DNA from: Pseudomonas fontis
Lineage (GTDB): Bacteria; Pseudomonadota; Gammaproteobacteria; Pseudomonadales; Pseudomonadaceae
DNA: 64,000 bases
Assembly: GCF_028656955.1 (NCBI RefSeq)
Contig: NZ_JAMDGY010000027.1
Span: 62,001 to 126,000, forward strand
Direction of reading: 5' to 3'
Shown in pieces: positions 27,974-36,755 of this stretch. Position 1 is the stretch's first letter. Every line of letters starts with the position of its first letter. The notes under the pieces are model-generated. The model had not been told where the DNA came from. It did no database searches and saw only the letters and a program-made list of their open reading frames with translations. The position numbers and the translations under genes were made by a program.

Positions 27974-29857
27974 TTAGAAGTTCACGCCGAAGCTGAGTGC
28001 GACGAAGTCACGGTCATCCACAGTGCTGTACTTGCCATCAAAGAAGTTGGTGTACGACAGGCTGGTGGTGTAGGTGTTCTGGTACTCGGCATCCAGACCC
28101 AGGCTGACCGCCTTGCGACCTTCTTCGAAGTTGCCGCCAGGGCCAGGCGAGTAGCCCGACACGTCATGCGACCAAGCCACGCTTGGCTTGAGGTTGACCC
28201 CGGCAAATACGTCCGGGTAGTCCCAGATGGCACGCGCACGGTAGCCCCACGACGTGGAGGTGGTGAAACCATCGTTTTCGCAGTTGCGGCTGAGGTTGGC
28301 GGTGGACGTACCAGGGCCTGCGCCTGCAATGGTGCCGGCATTGAGGATCGCCGAGCAGGTGTTGCGGCCGCCCGTAGAAGCCAGCGGGCCAGGACCAAAG
28401 ACCGGGTCGCGGCCGTAGCGCATCTTGTCCGTGCTTTCCAGGCCACCGACGTGCGTTACCCCCAGTTCACCGACCAAGGTGAGGCGGCTGGCGCCCATGA
28501 CCTGATCGAAGAAGTGCGTCAGCGTGGTCTGGAACTGGGTGATTTCCTTACGGGTGTAGCCGTGCAGGTCCTGACCTGGCACGCCTTTGAGCGGTGAGGC
28601 GTTGCCCAGGCCGAAGGCGGTTGGCAGGGCGGTGACACCGGCGTAGAGGATGTCCGTGGTGTTCAGTTGCACCGGGGCATTCGGCCGGTAGCTGATTTCA
28701 CCGCTCCACGCCGTGCCGGTAGGCAAGGTGGTGGAGAAGCTCAAGCCGTACAGGCGGATGTCTTCAGGGTACTCGACGAAGTAGTTGGAGTTGCCTGCCA
28801 CCACCAGCGGTGCTGCCGTACCGGCGCCTGCGGCAATGGCATACGCCCGCGCCGATGCACCTTGGGCGCTGAAGATCGGTGCCCGGCTGTGGTAGTTCAT
28901 CACATAGGCGCCGAACTCGGTGTTCAGCGGCTCGAACACGTAGTGCATGGCCGCGCCCCACTGGCCACTGTCACGTGCATCACGGTCTGGGCCGCGGCGC
29001 ACCAGCACGCCTTCGGAGTTGACGTCGACGCCCAGCGGACGCAGCCCCGCTTGCTGCGCGGCAGACAAGGTGCGAGAGCTGTTCAACAGGCGCAGGTTGT
29101 TGGTGCAGCCGTCGGCGATCACGTCTGGCTGGGAGAAGAACGTCCCGCAGTTGTCGACGACAGTCTGGTCCCATTCGATCTGGTAGAACGCCTCGGCCGA
29201 GAGGTTGTCGGTCAGGCTCTGGGACAGATAGAACATGTTGACCGGGATCAGGCCTTCCTTGATCTCGGCGCCTGGACGGCGGAAGGCGGACACGTCGATC
29301 GGGTTGACCGCGTTGATGCCGCCACCGATGAAGGTGCTCTCACCCCAGCTCACGACCTGCTTGCCCAGACGCACGGAGCCCGGCAGGTCAGCAATGGAAT
29401 AGTTGTGGTAGACAAAGGCGTCTAGAATCTGTGCGCCAGAGGATTTGGCGCCCTCTTTACGATTCGAGTCGCTGATGTCCTTGAACGGACGGCTTTCGTC
29501 CTTGAGTTCGAAGTCGTACCAGTACTTGCCACGGACGAAAATGCCGGTGTCACCGTACTTGAGCTCCAGGTCATGGATGCCCTTGAAGATCTTCGAGAAG
29601 GTTTCACCGCTTTTGAAGTTCAGGTGGCCGTCATCGGAGGTTTGCGACAGGCCCTTGCCACCGTTGTTCACGCCGATCAGGTTCCTGTTCGCGCTCTGGG
29701 TTGACCAACTGGCCCCCACGGACAGCGACGAGTCGAACGAGCCTTCGATTTCCCCGATGTTGAAACTGACGCCGAATGCAGGACCGGCGAGCGTAGAAGC
29801 GAGGCTGACGGCCAGCGGCAGTTTCGCCCGGCGCCAGAACAGATTTGCTGATGTCAT
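27974..29857 (-). CDS. DUF1302 outer-membrane beta-barrel protein
   Basis: 627 aa. A signal peptide (PLAVSLASTLAGPAFG, cleavage near 27-29) precedes a beta-rich sequence with alternating aromatic and polar residues, ending in the outer-membrane terminal strand FVALSFGVNF (C-terminal Phe). It matches the DUF1302 family, predicted porins or transporters for hydrophobic compounds such as alkyl or steroid substrates. It is the first gene of a pair with DUF1329. The ATG at 29857 has GGAG eight bases upstream; a longer frame to 29989 would add an unsupported non-secretory leader. Confidence 0.88.
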   Translation of the reverse strand: MTSANLFWRRAKLPLAVSLASTLAGPAFGVSFNIGEIEGSFDSSLSVGASWSTQSANRNLIGVNNGGKGLSQTSDDGHLNFKSGETFSKIFKGIHDLELKYGDTGIFVRGKYWYDFELKDESRPFKDISDSNRKEGAKSSGAQILDAFVYHNYSIADLPGSVRLGKQVVSWGESTFIGGGINAVNPIDVSAFRRPGAEIKEGLIPVNMFYLSQSLTDNLSAEAFYQIEWDQTVVDNCGTFFSQPDVIADGCTNNLRLLNSSRTLSAAQQAGLRPLGVDVNSEGVLVRRGPDRDARDSGQWGAAMHYVFEPLNTEFGAYVMNYHSRAPIFSAQGASARAYAIAAGAGTAAPLVVAGNSNYFVEYPEDIRLYGLSFSTTLPTGTAWSGEISYRPNAPVQLNTTDILYAGVTALPTAFGLGNASPLKGVPGQDLHGYTRKEITQFQTTLTHFFDQVMGASRLTLVGELGVTHVGGLESTDKMRYGRDPVFGPGPLASTGGRNTCSAILNAGTIAGAGPGTSTANLSRNCENDGFTTSTSWGYRARAIWDYPDVFAGVNLKPSVAWSHDVSGYSPGPGGNFEEGRKAVSLGLDAEYQNTYTTSLSYTNFFDGKYSTVDDRDFVALSFGVNF

Positions 29858-30193
29858 CGACGCTACTCCATGTACTTTATTTTTATGGCAGTGAGTCCTT
29901 CTGGAAACGTCTCGAACGACTGGCAACAAATTAGGTGCGCCGGTCGGCCAAAGCGAAATGCGCAATCTTGCGCGGTCCCCCATTCCCAAGAATCCCCTGA
30001 CCCGACTATAGCCAGCAGGTACTAGTGCTTGATCCCTCTAAAGTGTGATTTGCACATTTCGACCTCGCCGCCCAGGCCGAAAAGCCCGACCCAGACACTG
30101 GCTGGAGGGAAGAATGGCTGAAAATGTCGATTTGACAAGGCGCGAACGTCTGGACCGCGCCTCGCATCCTGATAGACGCGAGGCGGGTGGGCC
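29858..30193. other. 336-base intergenic region upstream of DUF1302 pair
   Basis: It lies between the DUF1302 start and the acyl-CoA ligase stop. It includes the inverted repeat GCGCAA-TC-TTGCGC (29960-29973), about 103 bases upstream of the DUF1302 start, and a hairpin GCCTCGC/GCGAGGC (30159-30184) just past the ligase stop but without a U run. No gene is seen. It probably holds the DUF1302-DUF1329 promoter. Confidence 0.55.
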
Positions 30194-31876
30194 TCAAAGT
30201 GTGGAGAGGAAAGCGCTGTTGCTGGCCTGCCACTGGCTTATATCGATGCGGATACGCTTCTTGTCGAGCTTGCCGACACTGGTCTTGGGAATTTCGGTAA
30301 CAAGGGCAATCTGGCTGGGAATCGCCCACTTGTTGATGTGCCCGAGTTCCACGAAGGGCTTGAGGTGCTCCTTGAGTTCACGCGCGTCGATGCTGTTGCC
30401 CTCGGCCACCACCAGCAGGGCAAACGGGCGTTCCCCCCACTGCGGGTCGGCGACACCGACCACCGCCACTTCGCGCACGGCCGGGTGACGGCTGATCAGG
30501 TCTTCAAGCTCCAGCGAGGACACCCATTCGCCCCCCGTCTTGATCACATCCTTGATGCGGTCGCGGATATCCACCACACCCATACTGTCGAGAGTCGCCA
30601 CGTCACCGGTGTGCAACCAGCCGCCCTGCCAGAGTTCGGCGCCCTTCTCGGGTTCACGGAAATAACCCATGGTCAGCCAGGGCGCACGCAGCACCAGCTC
30701 ACCCTGGGACTCGCCATCGGCCGGCAGGAAGCGGCCCTCGGCGTCGACGACCGCCGCTTCCACCAGCGGCACCGGCACCCCAGCCTTGATCCGGTAGGTG
30801 ATGCATTCGTCTTCGCTGCCAGCCAGCAGTTCCTCGTTGAGGTGCGCGCAGGACACCAGCGGGCAGGTTTCCGACATGCCATAAGCCGCCGTCAACTGGA
30901 TGCCCTGGGCCTTGGCGGCCTCGTACAAAGCGCGGGTGAGCGAGCTGCCGCCAATGATGATTTTCCAGCCGCCGAAGTCCTGCTGCTGCGCGCCCTTGGC
31001 GTTGAGCAGCATCTGCAGGATGGTCGGCACGCAATGGGAGAAACTGACCTTCTCCTTGCGCCACAGCTCGCAGAGCATTTCCGGCTCGTAACGCCCGGGG
31101 TAGACCTGCTTGAGCCCAAGCATGGTGGCCACGTACGGGATGCCCCAGGCATGCACGTGGAACATCGGCGTGATGGGCATGTACACATCGTCGGTGCCCA
31201 ACAGGCGCATGCTGTCGATGCTGCCGGTAGCGGTCGCTACGCCCAGGGTGTGCAGCACCAATTGACGATGGGTGAAGTACACACCCTTGGGGTTACCCGT
31301 GGTGCCGGTGGTGTAGAACGTGGTGGCCACCGAGTTCTCGTCGAAATCCGGGAAGTCGTACTCGACGCTGGCCGCGGCCAGCAGTTGCTCGTATTCGCCG
31401 ATCAGGTTCGGCAGGTCGGCGGCGGTCTGCTCGCCGTCGGTCAGCAGCAGGGTCTTTTCCACCGTGGTCAGCTGCGGCGCAATGCTGTTGTAGAGCCCGA
31501 CAAAGTCGCTGTTGACCAGAACGAAACGGTCGTCGGCGTGGTTCATGGTGTAGAGGATCTGCTCCGGCGAGAGGCGCACGTTGATGGTGTGCACCACCGC
31601 GCCGATCATCGGGATGGCGAACATGCACTCCAGGTAGCGATGGCTGTCCCAGTCCATCACTGCCACGGTGTCACCGGCCTTGACCCCGGCAGCAGTGAGC
31701 ACGTTGGCCAACTGCGCGATGCGCTTGTTGAGGGTCAGGTAGTCGTAGCGCATCACGTCGCGGTAGACGATCTCGCGGGTTTTCTCGTAGCGGCTGCCGG
31801 ACATCAGCAGGCGCTTGATCAATAGCGGGTATTCATAAGCGCCCTCGGCGGGGGCAATTACGCGAGTCTGCAACAT
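30194..31876 (-). CDS. Medium-chain acyl-CoA ligase (AMP-binding, AlkK-like)
   Basis: 560 aa ANL-superfamily adenylate-forming enzyme. The P-loop-like motif TFYTTGTTGNPKGV, the AYGMSETCPL motif, the TGDVATLD hinge motif and the C-terminal catalytic lysine region (PKTSVGKLDKKR) are all present. It activates a carboxylate to acyl-CoA via acyl-AMP. Overall it resembles the AlkK group for medium-chain fatty acids. Upstream of the DUF1302-DUF1329 genes on the same strand, it would activate what they import. The start at 31876 has AAGGGA upstream; a longer frame to 31912 is not supported. Confidence 0.92.
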   Translation of the reverse strand: MLQTRVIAPAEGAYEYPLLIKRLLMSGSRYEKTREIVYRDVMRYDYLTLNKRIAQLANVLTAAGVKAGDTVAVMDWDSHRYLECMFAIPMIGAVVHTINVRLSPEQILYTMNHADDRFVLVNSDFVGLYNSIAPQLTTVEKTLLLTDGEQTAADLPNLIGEYEQLLAAASVEYDFPDFDENSVATTFYTTGTTGNPKGVYFTHRQLVLHTLGVATATGSIDSMRLLGTDDVYMPITPMFHVHAWGIPYVATMLGLKQVYPGRYEPEMLCELWRKEKVSFSHCVPTILQMLLNAKGAQQQDFGGWKIIIGGSSLTRALYEAAKAQGIQLTAAYGMSETCPLVSCAHLNEELLAGSEDECITYRIKAGVPVPLVEAAVVDAEGRFLPADGESQGELVLRAPWLTMGYFREPEKGAELWQGGWLHTGDVATLDSMGVVDIRDRIKDVIKTGGEWVSSLELEDLISRHPAVREVAVVGVADPQWGERPFALLVVAEGNSIDARELKEHLKPFVELGHINKWAIPSQIALVTEIPKTSVGKLDKKRIRIDISQWQASNSAFLSTL

Positions 31877-31941
31877 TCGGAGTCCCTTTTCTGGAGTGCA
31901 CGACGTGGGCAATGTAGACCCTTACTCTAGATCGGGGAGAT

Positions 31942-31977
31942 GACAGTCAAATCAGCCAAAGGAATGATTTGACTGTC
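31942..31977. promoter_or_regulatory. 13-bp perfect inverted repeat upstream of acyl-CoA ligase
   Basis: GACAGTCAAATCA (31942-31954) and TGATTTGACTGTC (31965-31977) are exact reverse complements across 10 bases. It lies 66-101 bases before the ligase start and 37 bases past the LysE-type gene stop. No U run follows in either direction, so an operator or a factor-dependent end is more likely than an intrinsic terminator. Confidence 0.5.
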
Positions 31978-32013
31978 GCTCCAGGCTTAGCAGCCAGTGG
32001 CCATCAAGCCGTT

Positions 32014-32643
32014 TCAATGCATTTCGGTAAAGGCGATCTTGATCCCCAGGGCGACCAGTACAGCGCCCATGCCACGGTCGAACCAGTGGCCCATGCGGGC
32101 GAAGCCTGCGCGCACGCGGGCCTGGCTGAACAGCATGGCAACCAGGCAGAACCACAGGCCGGTGGCCAGGGCCAGGTAGACCCCGTAGCCGGCCTGGATC
32201 AGCAATGGCGTGTGCGGGTTGATCACCACCGTGAACAGCGACAGGAAGAACAGCGTGGCCTTGGGGTTCAGGCCGTTGGTCATGAAGCCTGCGACGAAGG
32301 CAGCACGCGGCGTGCGCGCGACCGTCGAGACCTGGATCGACTCGCTGCCGGCCGCTGCCGGACGGGCGCGCAGGGCCTTGATACCGATGTACACGAGGTA
32401 GGCGGCGGCCAGCCATTTCAGCACGTTGAACAGCATGATCGACTGCGACACGATCAGGCCGATGCCCAGCAACGAATAGCCCACATGCAGGAAGATCGCG
32501 GAACCCACGCCAAAGGCGGTCCAGGTGCCGGCGCGGCGCCCGTGGGTCACGCTCTCGCGCACCACCACGGCGAAGTCCGGCCCGGGGCTGGCCACGGCCA
32601 ACAGGTGGATCAAGGCGACGGTGAGAAATTCTGCCCAGTACAT
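32014..32643 (-). CDS. LysE/RhtB-family amino acid exporter
   Basis: 209 aa with six predicted membrane helices. The family signature is at the N-terminus (LLAVASPGPDFAVVVRESVTHGRRAG), with GFMTNGLNPKATLFFLSLF in the third helix region. RhtB/LysE proteins export amino acids or their analogues by proton exchange; the substrate cannot be told from the sequence (threonine, homoserine, leucine and others are possible). It is a single gene, divergent from the flavodoxin-fold oxidoreductase gene, with a short 143-base gap. Confidence 0.92.
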   Translation of the reverse strand: MYWAEFLTVALIHLLAVASPGPDFAVVVRESVTHGRRAGTWTAFGVGSAIFLHVGYSLLGIGLIVSQSIMLFNVLKWLAAAYLVYIGIKALRARPAAAGSESIQVSTVARTPRAAFVAGFMTNGLNPKATLFFLSLFTVVINPHTPLLIQAGYGVYLALATGLWFCLVAMLFSQARVRAGFARMGHWFDRGMGAVLVALGIKIAFTEMH

Positions 32644-32786
32644 GGGGGCTCCTGAATGCGTTGGCGGGCGGCTAACTTACCTGCTTGAAGCATCTTGCAA
32701 CAGATACAGTTGCCGGCAAACAGGGTTTGACTCTCCCCCAAGGGGAAGACTTTAGCCTGCGCGCTTTCCTCGACGGAGCGGTATTC

Positions 32787-33362
32787 ATGGCTAAACGCAT
32801 TCTGGTCATTCTGGGTCACCCGGGGGACCACAGTTTCTGTGCTTCACTGGCCCACCACTACCGGGAGGCCGCGCAACAGGCCGGGCATGAAGTGCGCTTG
32901 CTGGCACTGGGGGAACTGCAATTCGACCCGGTATTGCGCCAGGGCTATCAACGCGAACAGGTACTGGAATCGGACTTGCTGGCTGCGCAGGCGATGATCA
33001 CCTGGGCCGAGCACCTGACCTGGGTGTTTCCGATCTGGTGGGGTGGCGTGCCGGCGTTGCTCAAGGGCTTTCTCGACCGGGTGCTGTTGCCCGGGTTTGC
33101 CTTTCGCTATCGGGCCAACTCGGCGTTCCCGGAGAAGCTGCTGGCCGGGCGCACCGCTGATTTGCTGGTCACCATGGACACGCCGCCCTGGTATTACCGC
33201 TGGGTGTACGCCATGCCCGGGCTGCACCAGATGCGCCGGACCACGCTGGCGTTCTGTGGCATCGTGGCGAAAAAGACGTTAACGTTCGGGCCGATTTTGG
33301 GCTCAAGCGACGCAGCGCGCGAAACATGGTTGGCGCGGGCGCGGGATCTTGCCCGGCATTGA
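32787..33362 (+). CDS. Flavodoxin-fold NAD(P)H oxidoreductase
   Basis: 191 aa protein with the NQO1/KefF/MdaB-like flavodoxin fold. The N-terminal beta strand and phosphate loop KRILVILGHPGDHSF, the central WVFPIWWGGVPALLKGFLDRVLLPGFAF block and a C-terminal FGPI segment match the quinone/azo-reductase-like family that uses FMN or FAD to reduce quinones. The ATG at 32787 has GGAG eight bases upstream; a TTG at 32685 would only add a non-conserved leader. The next gene on the strand, a MerR regulator, is separated by a REP, so direct control of this gene by it is only a guess. Confidence 0.87.
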   Translation: MAKRILVILGHPGDHSFCASLAHHYREAAQQAGHEVRLLALGELQFDPVLRQGYQREQVLESDLLAAQAMITWAEHLTWVFPIWWGGVPALLKGFLDRVLLPGFAFRYRANSAFPEKLLAGRTADLLVTMDTPPWYYRWVYAMPGLHQMRRTTLAFCGIVAKKTLTFGPILGSSDAARETWLARARDLARH

Positions 33363-33368
33363 CCGCCG

Positions 33369-33472
33369 TAGCCGCTGCCGTAAGGCTGCGCTCGCCTGCA
33401 TCGCAGGCGCCGCCTTTGCGGCCTGCGTTGGCAGCCCTGCGGACTTCAGCGCAGCCTGACGGCAGCGGCTAC
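33369..33472. repeat. REP-type inverted repeat, family A copy 3
   Basis: Outer arms GTAGCCGCTGCCG and CGGCAGCGGCTAC enclose GGCTGCG/CGCAGCC and a GC-rich core. It lies between two genes read in the same direction, unlike copies 1 and 2. Confidence 0.85.
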
Positions 33473-33515
33473 AAAGCTCGAAGCATCTGCGCCCGACGCT
33501 CGAAAAGGACCTTCA

Positions 33516-33878
33516 ATGTACATCGGCAAAGCCGCGCAACTCTCCGGCGCGACCATCAAGAGCATCCGCCACTACGAAACCATCGGCCTGCTCCCTCCTG
33601 CCAAGCGCGAAGGCAAATACCGCGTCTACGACCACGATACGGTCAACCTGCTCGCCCTGATCAAATGCGCCCAGACACTGGGCTTTACCCTCAAGGAGAT
33701 GCAGGCTCTAATGCTTGCCGGGCCTGAAACAGGCACGCTGAACGAGAAAATCCGCGCCGCCCTGGCCAACAAGTCGGGCCAACTGCGCGAACGTATCGCC
33801 AACCTCGAGCAGCAACTGGCCGACCTGCACGCGTTCGACCTCAGCCTGCTGTCCCGACCCGACGTCTGCCACCTCTGA
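33516..33878 (+). CDS. MerR-family transcriptional regulator
   Basis: 120 aa. A winged HTH covers about 1-70 (YIGKAAQLSGATIKSIRHYETIGLLPPAKRE) and is followed by a dimerisation coiled coil (about 80-110). The short C-terminus carries Cys at 118 and another Cys near 51, but lacks the metal-binding loop of CueR/ZntR types, so a metal sensor is not supported. AAGGA precedes the ATG. It is 14 bases before the hydroxyacid dehydrogenase gene on the same strand and is probably co-transcribed. The target is unknown. Confidence 0.88.
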   Translation: MYIGKAAQLSGATIKSIRHYETIGLLPPAKREGKYRVYDHDTVNLLALIKCAQTLGFTLKEMQALMLAGPETGTLNEKIRAALANKSGQLRERIANLEQQLADLHAFDLSLLSRPDVCHL

Positions 33879-33892
33879 ACCCAGGAGTCCCC

Positions 33893-34855
33893 ATGCCCTT
33901 TCGCCGTGCCGTTTTCCTCGACCACAGCTCGTTGGACCTGGGCGACCTCGACCTGGGCGGCCTGCACGCCTGCTTCGATGACCTGCAAGTGCATCCGGTG
34001 AGCAGCCCCGAGCACGTCGCCGAACGCCTGCAAGGCGCCAGCGTGGCCATCAGCAACAAGGTCCACCTGGATGCCGCCACCCTCGCCGCCTGCCCGGACC
34101 TGAAGCTGATCCTGGTCGCCGCCACCGGCACCAACAACGTCGACCTGCAGGCCGCCCGCGCCCAGGGCATCGTGGTCAGCAACTGCCAGGGTTATGGCAC
34201 GCCGTCGGTGGCCCAGCACACCCTGGCCCTGCTGCTGGCCCTGGCCACCCGCCTGCCGGACTACCAGCAGGCAGTCGCCGATGGCAAATGGGCCCAGGCC
34301 AAGCAGTTCTGCCTGCTGGATTTCCCCATCGTCGAGCTGGAAGGCAAGACCCTCGGCCTGCTCGGCCACGGCGAGCTGGGCGGCGCGGTGGCCAGGCTGG
34401 CCGAAGCCTTCGGCATGCGCGTACTGCTTGGGCAACTGCCTGGCCGCCCCGCCCGCGAAGACCGCCTGAGCCTTGACGAGCTGCTGCCGCAGGTCGATGC
34501 GCTGACCCTGCACTGCCCGCTCAATGACGCCACCCGGCACATGATCGGCGCCCGCGAACTGGCGCTGCTCAAGCCTGGTGCCTTTGTAATCAACACCGCG
34601 CGCGGTGGCCTGATCGACGAGCAAGCCCTGGCCGACACCCTGCGTGCCGGGCACCTGGGCGGCGCTGCCACCGATGTGCTGAGCGTCGAGCCGCCGGTCA
34701 ATGGCAACCCGCTGCTGGCCAGCGACATTCCGCGCCTGATCGTCACCCCGCACAGTGCCTGGGGCGCACGCGAAGCGCGCCAGCGCATCGTCAGCCAGCT
34801 CAGCGAAAACGCCCAGGCGTTTTTTGCCGGCAGCCCGCGGCGGGTGGTCAGCTAA
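33893..34855 (+). CDS. hprA: D-2-hydroxyacid dehydrogenase (glycerate dehydrogenase-like)
   Basis: 320 aa NAD(P)-dependent D-isomer-specific dehydrogenase. It has the nucleotide-binding GHGELGG motif (GxGxxG), the catalytic Arg in NTARGGLIDE, Glu in the VLSVEPP stretch and His in TPHSAWGA, the R-E-H set of the family. The sequence best resembles glycerate/hydroxypyruvate reductases, and P. putida hprA occupies this neighbourhood in my memory; substrate is inferred. It interconverts hydroxypyruvate or glyoxylate with glycerate or glycolate in serine-cycle or glyoxylate routes. A MerR gene precedes it and rsmC follows after 51 bases. Confidence 0.88.
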   Translation: MPFRRAVFLDHSSLDLGDLDLGGLHACFDDLQVHPVSSPEHVAERLQGASVAISNKVHLDAATLAACPDLKLILVAATGTNNVDLQAARAQGIVVSNCQGYGTPSVAQHTLALLLALATRLPDYQQAVADGKWAQAKQFCLLDFPIVELEGKTLGLLGHGELGGAVARLAEAFGMRVLLGQLPGRPAREDRLSLDELLPQVDALTLHCPLNDATRHMIGARELALLKPGAFVINTARGGLIDEQALADTLRAGHLGGAATDVLSVEPPVNGNPLLASDIPRLIVTPHSAWGAREARQRIVSQLSENAQAFFAGSPRRVVS

Positions 34856-34906
34856 GCCGGTCGCGCATCTGGTAGACTTCGCCACTTTTTTCAGGAGCCG
34901 CCGTCC

Positions 34907-35905
34907 ATGGACCCGCGCAGTGAAGTGTTGCTTCGTCAGGCCGACTTGTTCCAGGGCTCGCTGCTGCTGGCCGGGCTGCCCGCCGACGACCTGCTCGGCA
35001 CCTTGAAGGCCGCCCGTGGCTGGTGCTGGCATGCCGGCGACCAGGCCGCGCTGAACGCTCGTTTCAGCGAGCGCAGCCACTTTGGCGTCGAAGCCCCCGA
35101 GCAGCCGTTCGAGGCTGCCGTGCTGTTCCTGCCCAAGTCCCGCGACCTGGCCAATTACCTGCTCAACGCCCTGGCCTCGCGCCTGGCTGGGCGTGAGCTG
35201 TACCTGGTGGGTGAAAAGCGCGGCGGCATCGAAGGCGCGGCCAAGCAACTGCATGCCTTCGGCAAACCGCGCAAACTCGACAGCGCCCGCCATTGCCAGC
35301 TGTGGCAGGTCACTGTGGAGCACCCGCCCGTCGCTCAACCCCTGGAAAGCCTGGCCGAACGCTTCGAGCTGCCGCTGGCCAGCGGGCCGCTGCAGATCGT
35401 CAGCCTGCCGGGAGTATTCAGCCACGGCCGCCTCGATCGCGGCACCGACCTGCTGCTCGAACACCTCGACAACCTGCCCGTTGGCCGCGTGCTGGACTTC
35501 GGCTGTGGCGCCGGGGTACTCGGCGCGGCACTCAAGCGCAGTTATCCACAGAGCCAGGTCACCCTGCTCGATGTCGATGCCTTCGCGGTCGCTGCCAGTC
35601 GTCTGACCCTGGCAGCCAATGGTCTGCAAGCCGAGGTGATCTGCGGTGACGGCATCGATGCCGCGCCACGGGACCTGGATGTGATCTTGAGCAACCCGCC
35701 GTTCCATACCGGGGTGCACACCAATTACCAGGCGTCGGAGAACCTGCTGAAAAAATCAGCCGAACACCTGCGAAAAGGTGGCGAAATGCGCTTGGTCGCC
35801 AACAGCTTCCTGCGCTATCAGCCGCTGATCGAGGGCGCGCTGGGCAATTGCCAGGTTCGCGCCGAAGGCAACGGTTTCCGGATTTACCAGGCAACCCGTG
35901 GCTGA
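34907..35905 (+). CDS. rsmC: 16S rRNA (guanine1207-N2)-methyltransferase
   Basis: 332 aa. There is an N-terminal degenerate methyltransferase-like domain (1-165) followed by a Rossmann catalytic half (170-332) with FGCGAGVLG (SAM motif I), DVDAFAV and the SNPPFHTG motif (NPPF catalytic). RsmC uses S-adenosylmethionine to modify G1207 in helix 34 of the small subunit rRNA. Length and the doubled-domain design match E. coli RsmC (343 aa). It is followed by the yybP-ykoY riboswitch leader. Confidence 0.95.
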   Translation: MDPRSEVLLRQADLFQGSLLLAGLPADDLLGTLKAARGWCWHAGDQAALNARFSERSHFGVEAPEQPFEAAVLFLPKSRDLANYLLNALASRLAGRELYLVGEKRGGIEGAAKQLHAFGKPRKLDSARHCQLWQVTVEHPPVAQPLESLAERFELPLASGPLQIVSLPGVFSHGRLDRGTDLLLEHLDNLPVGRVLDFGCGAGVLGAALKRSYPQSQVTLLDVDAFAVAASRLTLAANGLQAEVICGDGIDAAPRDLDVILSNPPFHTGVHTNYQASENLLKKSAEHLRKGGEMRLVANSFLRYQPLIEGALGNCQVRAEGNGFRIYQATRG

Positions 35906-35939
35906 AAAAGTCGCTTGCCGAAACGGATTTGCCTAGGCA

Positions 35940-36120
35940 GAATCCGCTCCGTCCTAGGGGAGTAGTCTCCCGCGAGCACCCAGCTCGCCCGGTACGCGTC
36001 AACATACTTGGTCCTCAGACCATGGCGCGTACGACCCACGGTCCGCATAGACGGATCCAGGGTTTGACAAGACCTATGACACGAACACCTTACCCGGGGC
36101 GGGAAGGCTGTACGTGTCAT
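35940..36120 (+). promoter_or_regulatory. yybP-ykoY (Mn2+) riboswitch leader
   Basis: The leader between rsmC and the exporter gene contains the diagnostic motif GGGGAGTAG (35957-35965), the conserved segment GCGTCAACATACT and the later GACAAGACCTATGAC, as in the yybP-ykoY class (E. coli alx leader). After the aptamer comes an inverted repeat GGGGCGGG/CCCGCCCC (arms at about 36096 and 36131) that ends just upstream of the AGGAA ribosome site. It may be the expression platform, more likely translational as there is no U run. The boundaries are approximate. Confidence 0.85.
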
Positions 36121-36152
36121 AGCCGTGTCGACCCGCCCCCGTAGGAATCCTG

Positions 36153-36740
36153 ATGCTGGAATCGTTACTCGTCCCCACCGCTATCGTTGCGCTCGCTGAA
36201 ATCGGCGACAAGACGCAACTGCTCGCGCTCATTCTCGCTGCACGCTTTCGCAAGCCCTGGCCGATCATCGCCGGGATCGTCGCCGCGACCCTGGCCAACC
36301 ATGCCGCAGCCGGTGCCGTAGGCGCCTGGGTCGGGGGCTTCTTCTCCCAGGCCACCTTGCACTGGATCCTCGCCGCGAGCTTCACCGCCACGGCATTGTG
36401 GACCCTGGTGCCAGACAAGATGGACGACGACGAAGGCAGTACGGCGCGCAAGTTCGGGCCGTTCCTAACCACGCTGATCGCGTTCTTCATTGCGGAAATC
36501 GGTGACAAGACCCAGGTGGCCACGGTGATGCTGGCCGCCCAATATCCGCACCTGATCATGGTGATCATCGGCACCACCCTGGGCATGCTGATTGCCAACG
36601 TGCCGGTGGTACTGGCGGGTAACTTTGCCGCAGACAAACTGCCACTGACGCTGATTCGTCGCCTGGCGGCAACTGCGTTCGTGGTACTGGCATTGGTGGC
36701 GGTGTATTCGGCAATGCAAGTCAGCGGCTGGGTTGGCTGA
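36153..36740 (+). CDS. TMEM165/GDT1-family Mn2+ exporter (MneA-like)
   Basis: 195 aa polytopic membrane protein with two inverted repeats of the family motif E-x-G-D-K-T at E16-T21 and E115-T120, the cation-binding residues of the UPF0016/GDT1 fold. Homologues such as V. cholerae MneA export manganese. The upstream yybP-ykoY riboswitch strongly supports Mn2+ as substrate and induction by excess Mn2+. The ATG at 36153 has an AGGA site five bases upstream. It is a single gene, followed by a half REP element. Confidence 0.9.
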   Translation: MLESLLVPTAIVALAEIGDKTQLLALILAARFRKPWPIIAGIVAATLANHAAAGAVGAWVGGFFSQATLHWILAASFTATALWTLVPDKMDDDEGSTARKFGPFLTTLIAFFIAEIGDKTQVATVMLAAQYPHLIMVIIGTTLGMLIANVPVVLAGNFAADKLPLTLIRRLAATAFVVLALVAVYSAMQVSGWVG

Positions 36741-36755
36741 TCTCGGCGCTGAATT

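Noticed and set aside
30159..30184. GCCTCGC/GCGAGGC hairpin after the acyl-CoA ligase gene as a terminator
   Set aside because: No U run follows on the minus strand, so I did not call it as an intrinsic terminator.
33516..33878. Short MerR regulator as a copper or zinc sensor
   Set aside because: The metal-binding C-x7-C type loop of CueR/ZntR is not present near its C-terminus.
33626..35719. A 697-codon open frame antisense to the MerR, hydroxyacid dehydrogenase and rsmC genes
   Set aside because: It spans three well-supported plus-strand genes and has Gln/Ala/Gly/Val-biased composition typical of shadow frames.
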